From the NCBI GenBank assembly GCA_033558025.1, contig JAUCEF010000004.1, positions 3,844,001-3,908,000 of the forward strand: a stretch of DNA of 64,000 bases, in the 5' to 3' direction. The position numbers and the translations under genes were made by a program. Shown here piece after piece: positions 12,488 through 22,152 of the stretch (its first letter is position 1; each line of letters opens with the position of its first letter). This DNA is from Phytophthora sp. 'mugwort'. Its lineage: Eukaryota; Oomycota; Peronosporomycetes; Peronosporales; Peronosporaceae. The notes under the pieces are model-generated. The model did no database searches and had not been told where the DNA came from. It was given only the letters and a program-made list of their open reading frames with translations.

Positions 12488-12989
12488 CTAGCAGCTCCGG
12501 CCAGTGCTGCATTGTCCACAGTGTCCACAATTAGTTTAGCTTCGACGCTCGAGCTAGAGGAGGAGAACGGATAACTGCGGGAGCCAGAACAGGATGTTCA
12601 AGGGCATATGCCTCATGAAGGACAAGAACTCGTGTTACAGCAGATTAATCCGGGTGTCTATTCGGCGGCAGGCCACGCTATCGGAGGACGAGACCGTTGT
12701 TACCCGCTTGCACGATCTGGAAGCCATAAAGCAGCGTGATCGAGAGTCCTGTGACGAAGAAACCGTGGGCACTTCGAGCTTGTGATAATTCTGTTTGTTT
12801 CTCCCGTCGTTTACCACCGTCTGCACGTGCAACGCTACCGCTATACTGGTCGAAATCACCGTGTGTCAGTGACCGTGAACCATTTGAGAGGATTAATCTC
12901 TCGGTTGTTCAACAGTTCGTGAAGATGGTCCGTGAGATGATACGAATAACCATTGCTCAAGAATGGTTATGTGCCATCTGACGTCAAGT
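12488..12989. other. Gene-free stretch
   Basis: Acidic coding-like scraps at 12530-12790 may be the downstream end of the MULE copy, but no motif supports this. Confidence 0.35.
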
Positions 12990-13340
12990 ACTCACGTGGA
13001 GTCCTCAGTCGTGGCCGTCATGGCTGCATTTCCCAGAGGTGTTGAGTATCCTGGACACGATGGATCACGAATGACATTACCGCGCCCCTTGCCCATGTAG
13101 CATAGCGTCTTTTCGGTCATCCACGCTGGCGCCTCAAACGGACCGTACTTCGAAGGCTTTGAAGTTTTGAATTTTTTGTTTGTTCTGTTCCGATCGACGA
13201 CGGTGTCCACGGCGGCTAGATTTTGTTCTGACTTAGTTTGTAGACCCATTGGCGCGCTTACTGGCGGCTCCGTATCCAGTTCCACAAGTTTATCCAGTAA
13301 CACCAGCAGACTATGCTTGTTCACGCGCGTGGCTATCCAA

Positions 13341-13393
13341 TATTCCGACCTCTCAACTCACGTTGGAAAGCCCTCAACTCACGCTGGAAAGTC
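13341..13393. repeat. 20-bp tandem duplication beside poly(C)
   Basis: CTCAACTCACGTTGGAAAGC and CTCAACTCACGCTGGAAAGT stand side by side just before the 23-bp poly(C) run at 13403-13425. Confidence 0.7.
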
Positions 13394-13402
13394 TGTCCCT
13401 TG

Positions 13403-13425
13403 CCCCCCCCCCCCCCCCCCCCCCC
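13403..13425. repeat. Poly(C) run, 23 bp
   Basis: C23 inside the minus-strand gag fragment. Other long C/G runs: 16940-16954 (G15), 31961-31974 (C14), 35880-35895 (C16), 46301-46319 (G19), 53873-53883 (C11), 61584-61598 (C15). Confidence 0.95.
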
Positions 13426-14069
13426 GGCAGCGTGTCCTCCACTTTCTGAAGGCACTGAGAGTATATCTCATAGCTCTCACTGGACTGTTTCCTGGCTTGC
13501 TTGATACGCTCGTGGATTTCGTCCTCGTCAATCTTGGTAGAGTACTAAAGCCACCAACGGCCTGCCGATCATATTGGGTTCCCTCGCCATACGCGATTGA
13601 ACCACTTTGACGCGTCACCAGTGAGAGACGCTTGGAGGAAGCTGCACTTAATAAGCTTGATCCAGCGATGGTTGTCGCGTAGCTGAGCACCTAGGCGGTG
13701 GCTGTCGAACTCGGTCCGTACTTTGCTGTCGAAGTCCCCAGATTCAAACCGCCCAGAAAAATCGTGTGACGCTGATTTGTTTGAGATTTGGTTTGTCGCC
13801 AACTTTTAAGATCTGGACGACATTCGCCTGCCCGACACTAGAACAATCATCCATAGCATTTATGTCGCCGCCAGGCTCATTGAACTCGCCACCGCTGTCT
13901 TCCATATGCTCGTCACTTCCGTCAAGGCCACCACGTGGGGCGATGAAAGTGGGGCTACTGTAGAAGGCGATGCTCTGTACGCAGTGCGCTCACCGATGCC
14001 GTAAAACACACATTCGCGCTACTGCCGCTGCGACAGGAAGACCCGCCACGCGAACGGCAAGCAACAGCA

Positions 14070-14905
14070 GTGCAGCATCTTCGTGAATTCATGGTTCTCG
14101 AAAATGAAGCTGGCGCTTCCGCAAGCCCTACGGCTCATGTTCGAATGGAGCATGCGAACGTCCCAGGCACAAGCCGCTCATATGCCGAAGGTAAGCGAAA
14201 TACCGTATCGGACTGGTACGCGGCACGCCGTGTGCTGTGCTCTAAAGATCTGTTGAGCGACGAGTCAAAGGTAAGCACGGGTTTAAAAACGATGTTGTGC
14301 TATTAAAATGGACATTTTCGCTAACTATGGAATACTCGTAGATCGCCGATGAAGGCCATATCGTCGAGGTTAATGAGACGACCCTGAAGAGCAGTCCAAG
14401 TACGGCCGCGGGCGACAGTTGAAGGCGTTCTGGCAGTTCGGGGGGGGGTGCAGGACGACGGGGCAGTGGTTTGGCCGGATCGTGTTTGACAAGCGCACGA
14501 TGCCCATAATCAAAAAGTTCATCAAGCCTCGGTGCGCACGCTTTTATTATGTCTCTTACGATTGTATGGCTAATTGTACGTCGGGTATGTGCGTTTGCTA
14601 ACACGCGTATCCATTCTGACAAGTTTGCCACGCGACGGAGCGTGGCTCCCGCGTGCACACGGTCGCCAACAACCACGTACTGGCGGGGATGCACTACGAG
14701 TACAGCTGGGTAAACCCACTGAATTTTGTGGACCCACTGGCGGGCACCCACACCAACACTATCTAAGGTCTCTGGGAGATTCACATGAAGAGATACATCA
14801 ATGCCATACGAGGGATAAACCATACTTCCTGGATGGCTATCTGGATGAATTAATGTGGCGTTCGTGTTTTTGGTTTAGCGCTGGCTTTCCACGGTTTGTA
14901 TAAGT
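14070..14905 (+). pseudogene. Merlin (IS1016-like) DDE transposase with intron
   Basis: Transposase of the Merlin superfamily (eukaryotic relative of bacterial IS1016/IS1595). Exon 1 (14070-14270) ends NTVSDWYAAR...LLSDESK. A 71-nt intron (14271-14341, GTAAGC...TAG, with CTAAC) is followed by IADEGHIVEVNETTLKS (DDE first acidic residue). A one-base deletion near 14391 shifts the frame to KYGRGRQ-type then QWFGRIVFDKRT and PIIKKFIKP. Further on, in another frame, HYEYSWVNPLNFVDPLAGTH followed by NTI and, after a stop, GLWEIHMKRYINAIRG give the C-terminal core, and the family's DGYLDE-MWR end is present at about 14860. A second possible intron of 39 nt lies at 14585-14623. Several frameshifts and one stop: inactive. 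Confidence 0.8.
14271..14341 (+). other. Intron in the Merlin transposase
   Basis: GTAAGC donor, CTAAC branch motif at about 14320, TAG acceptor. Removing it joins the family-typical exon 1 end to IADEGHIVEVNETT in frame (phase 0), so this is a real ancestral intron of the element. Confidence 0.7.
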
Positions 14906-15866
14906 GCCGGATATGATTCGCCACCCGAAGCAGGAGGAGTAAGGTTATTGTAAGGTTTGATGCCCATTCTGGCACGGTTTCGATTAGCTCAGAAACTATA
15001 GTGTAGGTACATCGATATTTATAACTTGTGTATACAAGCTATATTTTTGGAAAGAGGGTACACAAACGTAGCTGCTAAACACAGTGGAACATCCCCCTTC
15101 ACTTTTGTACGTACGGAAGCGACAGGCGAAGTCGGTAGACATATACAGGTAAAATCTGTGGTCCAGATCGTGGCACGTTTCTTACAAACTTAGGTCAATT
15201 CAAATCCCCTAGAACATCTTCTTATACTTCAGAAGGACCACCTTGGCGAAGGGTTTACTGAAACTAAGCTTAAAAACGACCACCCTGCTACCAAAACGGC
15301 ACTAAAGAAAAACAGCTGTTTCGGTTGGTTTCGATGCCGTTTCGGGAAATATCAAAAGATCCAGAGCGACAGACCACCAGCTGCTATCACGCAACTGCGT
15401 CCGGTAAAATATCTCCGGTCTCGCACGAAGGGCTATTTCTGGAGAAAAAAATCAATGGTTGCCGCCCTCCTATCAGTCCAAGACCGCCTCGCCTAACCAA
15501 GCGAATCCAGAGTAACGACCGTCGCCGCCGATTAGCCAAGCGAGTGAAGGTTGCGAGGAAATTACGGACCGTGTGTGATTGCTCTTGTATCCCCCGCTCT
15601 TCGTCTAACACATCCGCGTTATAGTCACGTGAATCGGGTGCGAGACCTGATGGTGCGCAGTCGACAACTAGTTGTCTCCACCGAAGCCACCCTCCCAGTT
15701 GCATGGCAACACGAAGCAGAAGTCCAACGTGAGGTGGTCCGAATCCAGAACCAAGTTCAGCAAGAACGCTCACACGGTCAAGGTAAACGACTCCCTTAAC
15801 TCAGCCAAGTTGTTCACGGCGGTAAACGTCTGACCCCTCAACAGCACCGCGAGCTGAGCATGCTGC
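14906..15866. other. Gene-free stretch
   Basis: AT-rich to 15300, then overlapping frames of about 100 codons on both strands (15325-15800) that show no recognisable motif. Possibly old repeat DNA. Confidence 0.35.
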
Positions 15867-17258
15867 ATGGTGATCGATTTCCAGACCACCAGCCAAGTGT
15901 GCAGAGCGTTAAGCCTGTCTCAAGTCGCCGTGCATCTGACGAGGTGGGGATCGACCTTGCTGCGGATTCTTCAATCTGACGATGATCAGCCTGACGGAGA
16001 GACGAAAAAGCAAGCTTCTCTAGAAGAAATGCTGGACCAGTTTGACGAGGAAGATCGAGGATGCTCATCGGATGACAGCAACGACCCGGACCACGAAGCT
16101 GTACTCTCGTTAAGTAACGAAACTAGCAGCAAGTTCGACGCGAAAACACGAAAGGTTTTAGATGAAGAGGAGGCAGAAATTGCTGCTGTCGGAAATGTAT
16201 GTACCAAAATACACCGAAAAAAAGAGCCTTACAAAACCGAAATAACTTTTGATACGCGGACCGGACGAAGCACCTGGTAGGCCTGTTGCTGGGAGGTTTT
16301 GGAGGGATTTCCAATTTATTCGAACTCATGGGATGCTTTCTTTAAGGCGTTTGACGGATTCCAAGCAAAGACTTCCCAGCGCTTTCCCTGGAGGGCGAGT
16401 GCTTCAATCGTCACTAGGAACAAGGCAATCGCCGCGGCTCAAAAGAAGGCCTGGAAACAAAAGATGGTGATTTCACTGACGAAGAATCAGGGGAACAAGA
16501 ACGCACTTGATGACAGCAGTCTGGATATTACGGGTGGAATACTGCTTCCGGAGTCGTGGGTTAAGTACAGTCGGACATTTTTGTGTACGCACGGAATGCT
16601 GTACGAAGCGCGGGGCGGAGGGAAACGCAAGCACGATAACGTTCGCGAGGGGGAATGCACGGCGCGGAAAACGTTCGTGTGGCTGCTACACCAAGTGAAG
16701 CTAGATTTCAACTCGTTGTCAAAGCGACGAAGCGTCACAACCATCCCTTGTCCGAGCACCAATGGTACAATGGTACAACTACGCGGAGAATCGTCGTATT
16801 GAAGATCCAGTACTACGCCGAGATGTTGCTGTAATGCATCAAGCGGGGGCCAACCAACCCGAACGGCAAAGGGGTACGGTGCTGCATCTCCCGGAACCAC
16901 GAGAGTAATCAGTGCAATTAACTTAGGTAATATTGGGGAGGGGGGGGGGGGGGGCGTTCTTCGTGAACGTCGACACAACCACCTGTTACTTGATCGACCC
17001 ATGCAGTTGAAGAGCAATCTGTCCGCGCTGAAGATCGCCGTTTCTACTGTCGTGGAACCTATGTTTGGCATCACAGACCAGGTTTCCTATGAAGTCGTTA
17101 CGGTTGCCTGGAGTAGGACAGTTCATCATGCGGATTATAGTGTCTCGTTGAACTGGAGCTGCTACCGTTCAGGGCGACTCACCAAAACTGGAACGACTTC
17201 TGAGCGACTCGTTGTATGGAGTCGTGGGAGCGTATGCGCTATCTGTACAAAGTGATGG
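15867..17258 (+). pseudogene. N-terminal part of a ZSWIM3/FAR1-like MULE protein
   Basis: Plus-strand remains of the same protein type as the intact-looking minus-strand copy at 36623-46280. It has an acidic N-terminus (DQFDEEDRGCSSDDSNDPDH), then the conserved SW-x2-F module (SNSWDAFFKAFDGFQAKTSQ, about 16330), a basic region (VTRNKAIAAAQKKAWKQK), the Cys/His module (FLCTHGMLYEARGGGKRKHD, about 16580-16640), and after a frameshift HNHPLSEHQWYN and a following helix (DPVLRRDVAVMHQAGA). These modules precede the DDE core in this family; no core follows here. A 15-bp poly(G) run interrupts it at 16940-16954. Truncated and frameshifted. Confidence 0.65.
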
Positions 17259-17354
17259 CTCTTGAACGCCAATTGAGTGTTATGACCGATGTTGAGTAGT
17301 AGACAGACATAACTTGAATACATTGATTATATCTGCACTTTCAGTACCGTAAAA

Positions 17355-17919
17355 TACTTCTAGCTTCCGACAACCTATCAACTGTTACGGTGTAGGGTTA
17401 ATATAATTAACCATAACTTTTTTTAATGATGTATACACACCTTAGTCCTACTCAACGTCAGGTAGGACCTCAAACACTCCCACCGCGGCATTCTCAACAA
17501 CATCGCTATCATCTTGCATCTCCCCGAAACGAAGATCAAGTTGTCCCAGTTGGAGCAGCTCAGTAGCGACGGTACGTCGTCAGGCACTGCTGCGACCACC
17601 GGCTCGCCACCAACCGCATCGACTCCTACAAATATTTATGTTTCCGCTTGGTCGCTTGATGCTTGCCCTCAACTCCAAGGATAACCGAACGAGAGTGTCG
17701 CCTAAGTTTTTTTTTGTGGGCTCGATAGTGGTTGATAGCTGCCAGCTTGACGAAGTACGGTTCCGAGCTTCATTGAACTCGTGGCGGTGTTCCCTTTGCC
17801 ATTTCTCGTCGCGCTTCCGACATGCGTCCAGACAGTATGTGCGTTCCAGATAATGTGTAGGCCACCTTATGCAGATCCCTAGATTACGCCGAAACTAGGA
17901 CTGTCGGAAGCTAGAAGTA
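17355..17919. mobile_element. TA-flanked terminal-inverted-repeat element
   Basis: Perfect 18-bp inverted repeats, TACTTCTAGCTTCCGACA at 17355-17372 and its reverse complement at 17902-17919. Each outer end is TA, the target duplication of Tc1/mariner-type elements, so the repeat proper would be the 16 bp inside. The inner 560 bp contains, on the minus strand between 17470 and 17850, an open stretch in one frame with a charged Trp-containing N-terminus and an acidic end (not identified). Two further copies of the repeat core in the right-hand orientation follow at 17980-18012, so the element may be nested or have a second end. No transposase recognised: probably non-autonomous. Confidence 0.65.
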
Positions 17920-18012
17920 CTCGACGGAAAAGTGACACTCTGGACGGTTCGGCTCATGCTATTGGCTGAAATAGTGTTGTCGGAAGCTAGACGTCGTCGG
18001 AAGCTAGAAGTA

Positions 18013-18597
18013 ACGAAAGTTCACCGAAAACCAAAAGTCAAAGACTTAGTAGTAAGTACTATATGGACAAGTGTGGCCCGCCCGAGCTATCGCCATTTTT
18101 TTTAAATATATTCTCTTATAATGTACATAGTTAATGATAGCGTATTGTCATCGCACCTATAGTATGCAACGCATACTAGTTGTTGTTCCTAGCGTGGTTG
18201 TTATAAGCTCAAAAAATACAGCGGACATGTTCGGTAAATTACGGATGCATCCTGTCATATGTTATCAGGCCATCCAATGTTACCCATTAAAACGATGCTA
18301 TCATTTTGTGTCGCTTTCGGTGGTAGCAACACGATCCGCTTAAAAGCGTGCCATAATTGTCACCGTGCCACAATTGGTATGCTACGTTTGTATTTTACTT
18401 TGAATAAAGTGCTTTTCTTTTTTTTTAATCTGGAAAAAGAAGAATTAAAGAAAACGGGGGAGAGCCAAACTTAGCAAAAAAATGCTACTGGTGGAGCTAA
18501 AAGCCTGTTTTAAGTGGAGTGAGATAAGAAATAAAAGCGTATTATAAAACTAAATTTGAGTTTCTGCACCAGCATCCAACACCACTCGCACTCTGCA
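18013..18597. other. AT-rich intergenic region upstream of the gene island
   Basis: AT-rich, with no ORF of note. It separates the transposon-rich left arm from the gene at 18598 and must hold that gene's promoter; no recognisable oomycete initiator motif was found. Confidence 0.4.
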
Positions 18598-19197
18598 ATG
18601 GTCCATCCAAAAAGCGCAATCGCCGTGCTGCGCATGGGCAGAGTGGGCGCACTGCTCCCTTTACTAACTGTGGCAGGGGCGTCCACAATCGTAGACAGAC
18701 GAGAGGTGCTGAACGCGCCGTCCACGACCTCCAAGACGTCGACGACCGACTGCGTGTCGACCACCGCGCTGTTGGTCTTCAGAGGTTTCGGGGCGGGTCT
18801 AGCCTGGACCCTGGCCGTGGATGGATACGCACTGGCCAGCATGACGGACGGCGAGTGGGCACAGCGCGTGGCAAAGAGGTCGTCCAGCGTCGCGCGCGAG
18901 GCAGCCAGATCGATGGGATATCTGGGCATGAGGAATATGCTGGGCTTTGCGAGCTTCTTGGGCATCTTCGGGGGCGTGAGCTGCAGTATGGAAAAGGTGC
19001 GTGGCAAGAATGACCTGCTGAACCCGTTCATGGGTGGCTTCACCGCCGGGATGGCCATTCTGCCAGGCGAGTTGCGCAACCCGCGCGCGCTGTTGACGGC
19101 CGCTTTTCTGTGCGGCTCAGCGTCGATGGCGCTGCACTACTTCATCCCCAGCGGAGTGAATAAGAACGAGGGCATCACTGCTGTGGAGAGCCGGTAG
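18598..19197 (+). CDS. Tim17/Tim22/Tim23-family membrane protein
   Basis: Protein of 199 residues if begun at 18598 (MVHPKSA; an in-frame ATG 14 codons upstream, at 18556, is less likely). It has about four hydrophobic segments: residues 13-27, 55-80, 115-135 and 150-190. The middle contains GGVSCSMEKVRGKNDLLNPF followed by MGGFTAGMA, which fits the Tim17-family signature (glycine pair, small residues, Arg-Gly-Lys-x-Asp, then a glycine-rich helix). Members form the protein-import pores of the mitochondrial inner membrane or act in complex I assembly (TIMMDC1, NDUFA11-like); which type this is cannot be told. Single exon, intact. The next gene starts on the same strand 170 bp downstream (or 6 bp, depending on start choice). 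Confidence 0.7.
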   Translation: MVHPKSAIAVLRMGRVGALLPLLTVAGASTIVDRREVLNAPSTTSKTSTTDCVSTTALLVFRGFGAGLAWTLAVDGYALASMTDGEWAQRVAKRSSSVAREAARSMGYLGMRNMLGFASFLGIFGGVSCSMEKVRGKNDLLNPFMGGFTAGMAILPGELRNPRALLTAAFLCGSASMALHYFIPSGVNKNEGITAVESR

Positions 19198-19365
19198 TCC
19201 CTCATGGAGCGATATCATGTAATAGAAGAGAGAGGGAAAATGAAAGAAGAAAACGCTATATTTTGCCTCCTAGAGTCTCATGTTCGTCCGGCTATAATTA
19301 AGCTCATCACTAGTCCAAATAGGAGTACGAGAAGAGAAAGATCCAGAACTGGAGAGTGGCGGACG

Positions 19366-22102
19366 ATGAGGCAGCGACGACATGTGACTGGCAATAGCAA
19401 CGCGCTCGTATCAGCGAATTCAACGGGTGCTTCTGCCTCGGTGGGGTGGGGCGCAGGACGGACTGTGCCGGCCACCATCACTTCAGCCTTGAAGCGCACG
19501 ACTCCTCCTCCGTCTATCGTTACTGATGCGATAGCTGAATCAAAGACACAAAAGGCAGTCAAACAGGAGCAGAAAAGCGGAGCTGCAACGGCCAGGCGTC
19601 CTCAATTAAACTGTTTGCGCGCCAGTCGAGATCCCCTAGTGGGAAGTCGCCCAAATCGCCGCGTGCAGGTATAGTGCTAAGGATTTATTAGGGTATATGT
19701 ATGATACGTCTACTTGTTTGGATGACTTTACGTGCTCTTTGTTATTGATATCAAAAGAGTGCGCGAGGAGCAAGTGAAAAAAGTACCCAGGCAAATGATG
19801 CAGCAAGTGATGACGCTATGCGAGAGACGGTAATGCAGACTATCGGCGACAACACGTACGTGTCATTCACTTTTGGTGAGTGAAGGTATTCGCAATGGGT
19901 TGAGCTCACTATCATCTCTCTTTAACATCTGCAGTCTTCCGAAGCTGCAGCCTCCAATCGGTGACCTCACTGGACCTCTCAAAAGCAAAACCAGAGCCTC
20001 GGCCTGTCAACGGAAGCCAACACCTCCCGCATCATCTGATTGTGCGTCAGGAATTGATTTAAATTCGCAGGTTCAGTGGGCGGTCAAGGTAGCGCCAACA
20101 GCTCCTGATGGTCAGGCTGCCGCGCCGCTAGAGGCCGGAGAGATGAAGGATTTACGCTGCATGCTACGAGATCGCTATGGTGAAAAGCGCAGCGTGCGCC
20201 AAGCTTTTCTTACGTGGGACACCAACAAGGACGGTCGATTATGTGCGGAGGAGCTCCGAGAAATGCTCACTCGATTGGGTTTCGCTCAAGTTTATGGTCA
20301 AAACAAAGTCGACACCATTCTCCAGCACGTTCTTGAGATGCCTTCCGCGTGAGTGACGTAATGGTAGGTGCAATGGAAAATGATTGAAATTAACTGACTG
20401 TGCTTTGGATGTCTGCACAAGGAAGGTCTCTACAATATGATGATTTTTGTGGATTGATTAATGGTCCCACAGAGCTGAATCAGTCAGCATTTAAGAGCCA
20501 ATTAAGTTCCAACTCTACCAGACGATCAATGGATAATACCAAGGTGGAAGAAGACATTGTTCAAGTATCAGATCCGGATTGTGTGGTTTCGCTGCTAAGG
20601 GCCAAGTACGAGTCACGCCGAGTTCACCAGGTCTTCCGCGACTGGGACATTGATAAAAACGGTGGTGTAACGTTAGCGGAGATTGAAAGCAATTTACGTC
20701 GGCAGGGTTTACGGATCTTGAAGTCGCAGCTAATGACGCTATTTGATGCATACGATTTGAACCATGATGGCCGACTGCGCTACAACGAGTTCATGCACCT
20801 CGTCTATGGGCCTGCGTATGAACAACGTTACAGCTATTTAGCAGAGCAACGACGTAAGAAGCAGCATGAGCAACAAACGCAGGAAGGAGACCCGATGGAC
20901 TTTTTCCGCAACTTGTCACTGCCGCAACAGACAAAGTACAGCGCTGATGTAAAGTAATTTGCTTCTACTTTTGTCCACGAATTCTGCCATGAGACTAACA
21001 CTACGCTCTTTACTCTACGCACCCAGGACCAGAGCTTCAAAGTTGCTTTTCAACGCAAACTCAATGCTTTTGCTTCAAGCAAAAGCATTGAGTTTGCGTT
21101 GAACGATGCATATGCAGCATTCGACGATGACCACAATGGAAATTTATCGTACAGAGAGCTTTGCTACGGGGTTGGGATTGGATTTGTGCATGAAATCTTG
21201 CAGAGGATGTCACTGTGACACATGTGTTGATTTATTTGTTGCAGTTGCAAGAACTGGGCTTAAACTTGACGGATCGAGAATTTCTCCACTTAGCTAAGCG
21301 GTTGGACACCGATGGAAATGGTGAGATTAGTTTCAAGGAATTTTGTAATGTCTTCGGAGGTGGAGACGCGTCTAATCGAAGACGTCGCTCGGCTCCCTCT
21401 GCCGATGAAGAAGACAAACATGTCGAAGAACAGGCCCCCCATGGTCCGAGTACAGAAACAAAAGACAGGAGCCTACGGTGTCAAGCTCCTGGAACGTTCA
21501 ATTTTTCGCACTTGACAAGGTAAACTACGATGTGGTCTATCGTCATAAGTTAATTTCTCGCTAACAAAAATGACCGATGGGTTTCCTCTAGGCGAATAAA
21601 AATACCAACGCGATGTGGTCGTACCCCATACTCAGACACTAAAGGGATTATCATGTTGGTCCTGTATATTTCAGTGAGGATTTCTAAACATACAACTAAC
21701 CACGACAACTACTGTATTTCATACAGCAGTAATCAAAATGACAGTTCACATCCGGCTCGGTTCATGACGGAAACTCAGGTGTTTGGTAGTGGATCGTCGT
21801 CTCGACCAGCCTCAGCACCCAAGGTGATAACGACGCTCGGTCAAGAAGAGAAACAATACCGCAACGCTGCCAATGCTAACCGGCTGCAACGATTGCGTGC
21901 CCAAATGGACCAGTATGAAGCCCAAGCAGCGCCGCGCCAGGACGCTTACAATGTGGCCCAGGAACGGCGAGTACGGACACTACAGCGCCACCAGGAACGA
22001 TATCATCAGCGCATTGACGAGCAGCGATCACGCCGTGCACGATCACCGACACGGAAAGGGAGTCAGATCTCCAGCGCGAGCTCGACTGCACCATGCATAT
22101 GA
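19366..22102 (+). CDS. Five-EF-hand calcium-binding protein, seven exons
   Basis: Intron-containing gene. Proposed exons: 19366-19668, 19758-19855, 19935-20348, 20426-20948, 21027-21170, 21245-21519, 21592-22102. All junctions are GT-AG and keep frame. The start at 19366 leaves a 5' UTR; an in-frame ATG at 19204 is only 6 bp from the previous stop. The N-terminus is disordered and Ser/Thr/Pro-rich. Canonical EF loops: DTNKDGRLCAEE, DIDKNGGVTLAE, DLNHDGRLRYNE, DDDHNGNLSYRE and DTDGNGEISFKE. After the last hand comes RRIKIPTRCGRTPYSDT, then a Gln/Arg-rich coiled-coil tail (about 21870-22080). The combination suggests a cytoskeletal or flagellar calcium sensor, but that is inference. Exon 5 carries a perfect 55-bp palindrome. 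The exon 2/3 junction (alternative donor at 19874) and a possible extra intron within exon 7 (about 21655-21726) are uncertain. Confidence 0.75.
21049..21103. repeat. Perfect 55-bp palindrome within a coding exon
   Basis: Arms 21049-21075 and 21077-21103 are exact reverse complements (27 bp) around one unpaired C. It lies wholly within exon 5 of the EF-hand gene and is read through in frame (codes for VAFQRKLNAFASSKSIEFALN or close to it). Confidence 0.95.
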
Positions 22103-22152
22103 CACGAAACCATTTTTTGCGTGTAAAAAACTTATTTTACTACTTCGAAGTA

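Larger units (their letters stand above)
12990..13802 (-). pseudogene. LTR-retrotransposon gag fragment
   Basis: Minus-strand gag-like sequence. 13569-13802 reads WIKLIKCSFLQASLTGDAS then KWF, the leucine-rich region plus A-x-KWF of retrotransposon Gag proteins (Retrotrans_gag-type). It continues after a frameshift as DEIHERIKQARKQSSESYEI (about 13450-13530) and, beyond a 23-bp poly(C) run that destroys the frame, as a basic Cys-containing tail (12992-13324) where a zinc-knuckle region would be expected. No matching pol or LTR was found nearby, so a solo 5' fragment. Gypsy-type is more likely than copia-type from the KWF motif, but this is weak. Confidence 0.55.

Noticed and set aside
14242..14823. 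193-codon minus-strand ORF
   Set aside because: Antisense to the Merlin transposase, whose motifs are clear on the plus strand.
16487..17074. 195-codon minus-strand ORF with a Pro run
   Set aside because: Antisense to the ZSWIM3-like protein; the Pro run is only the translated poly(G) complement.
18510..19079. 189-codon minus-strand ORF opposite the Tim17-family gene
   Set aside because: Low-complexity Ala/Ser/Pro translation, no motif, antisense to a recognised family.
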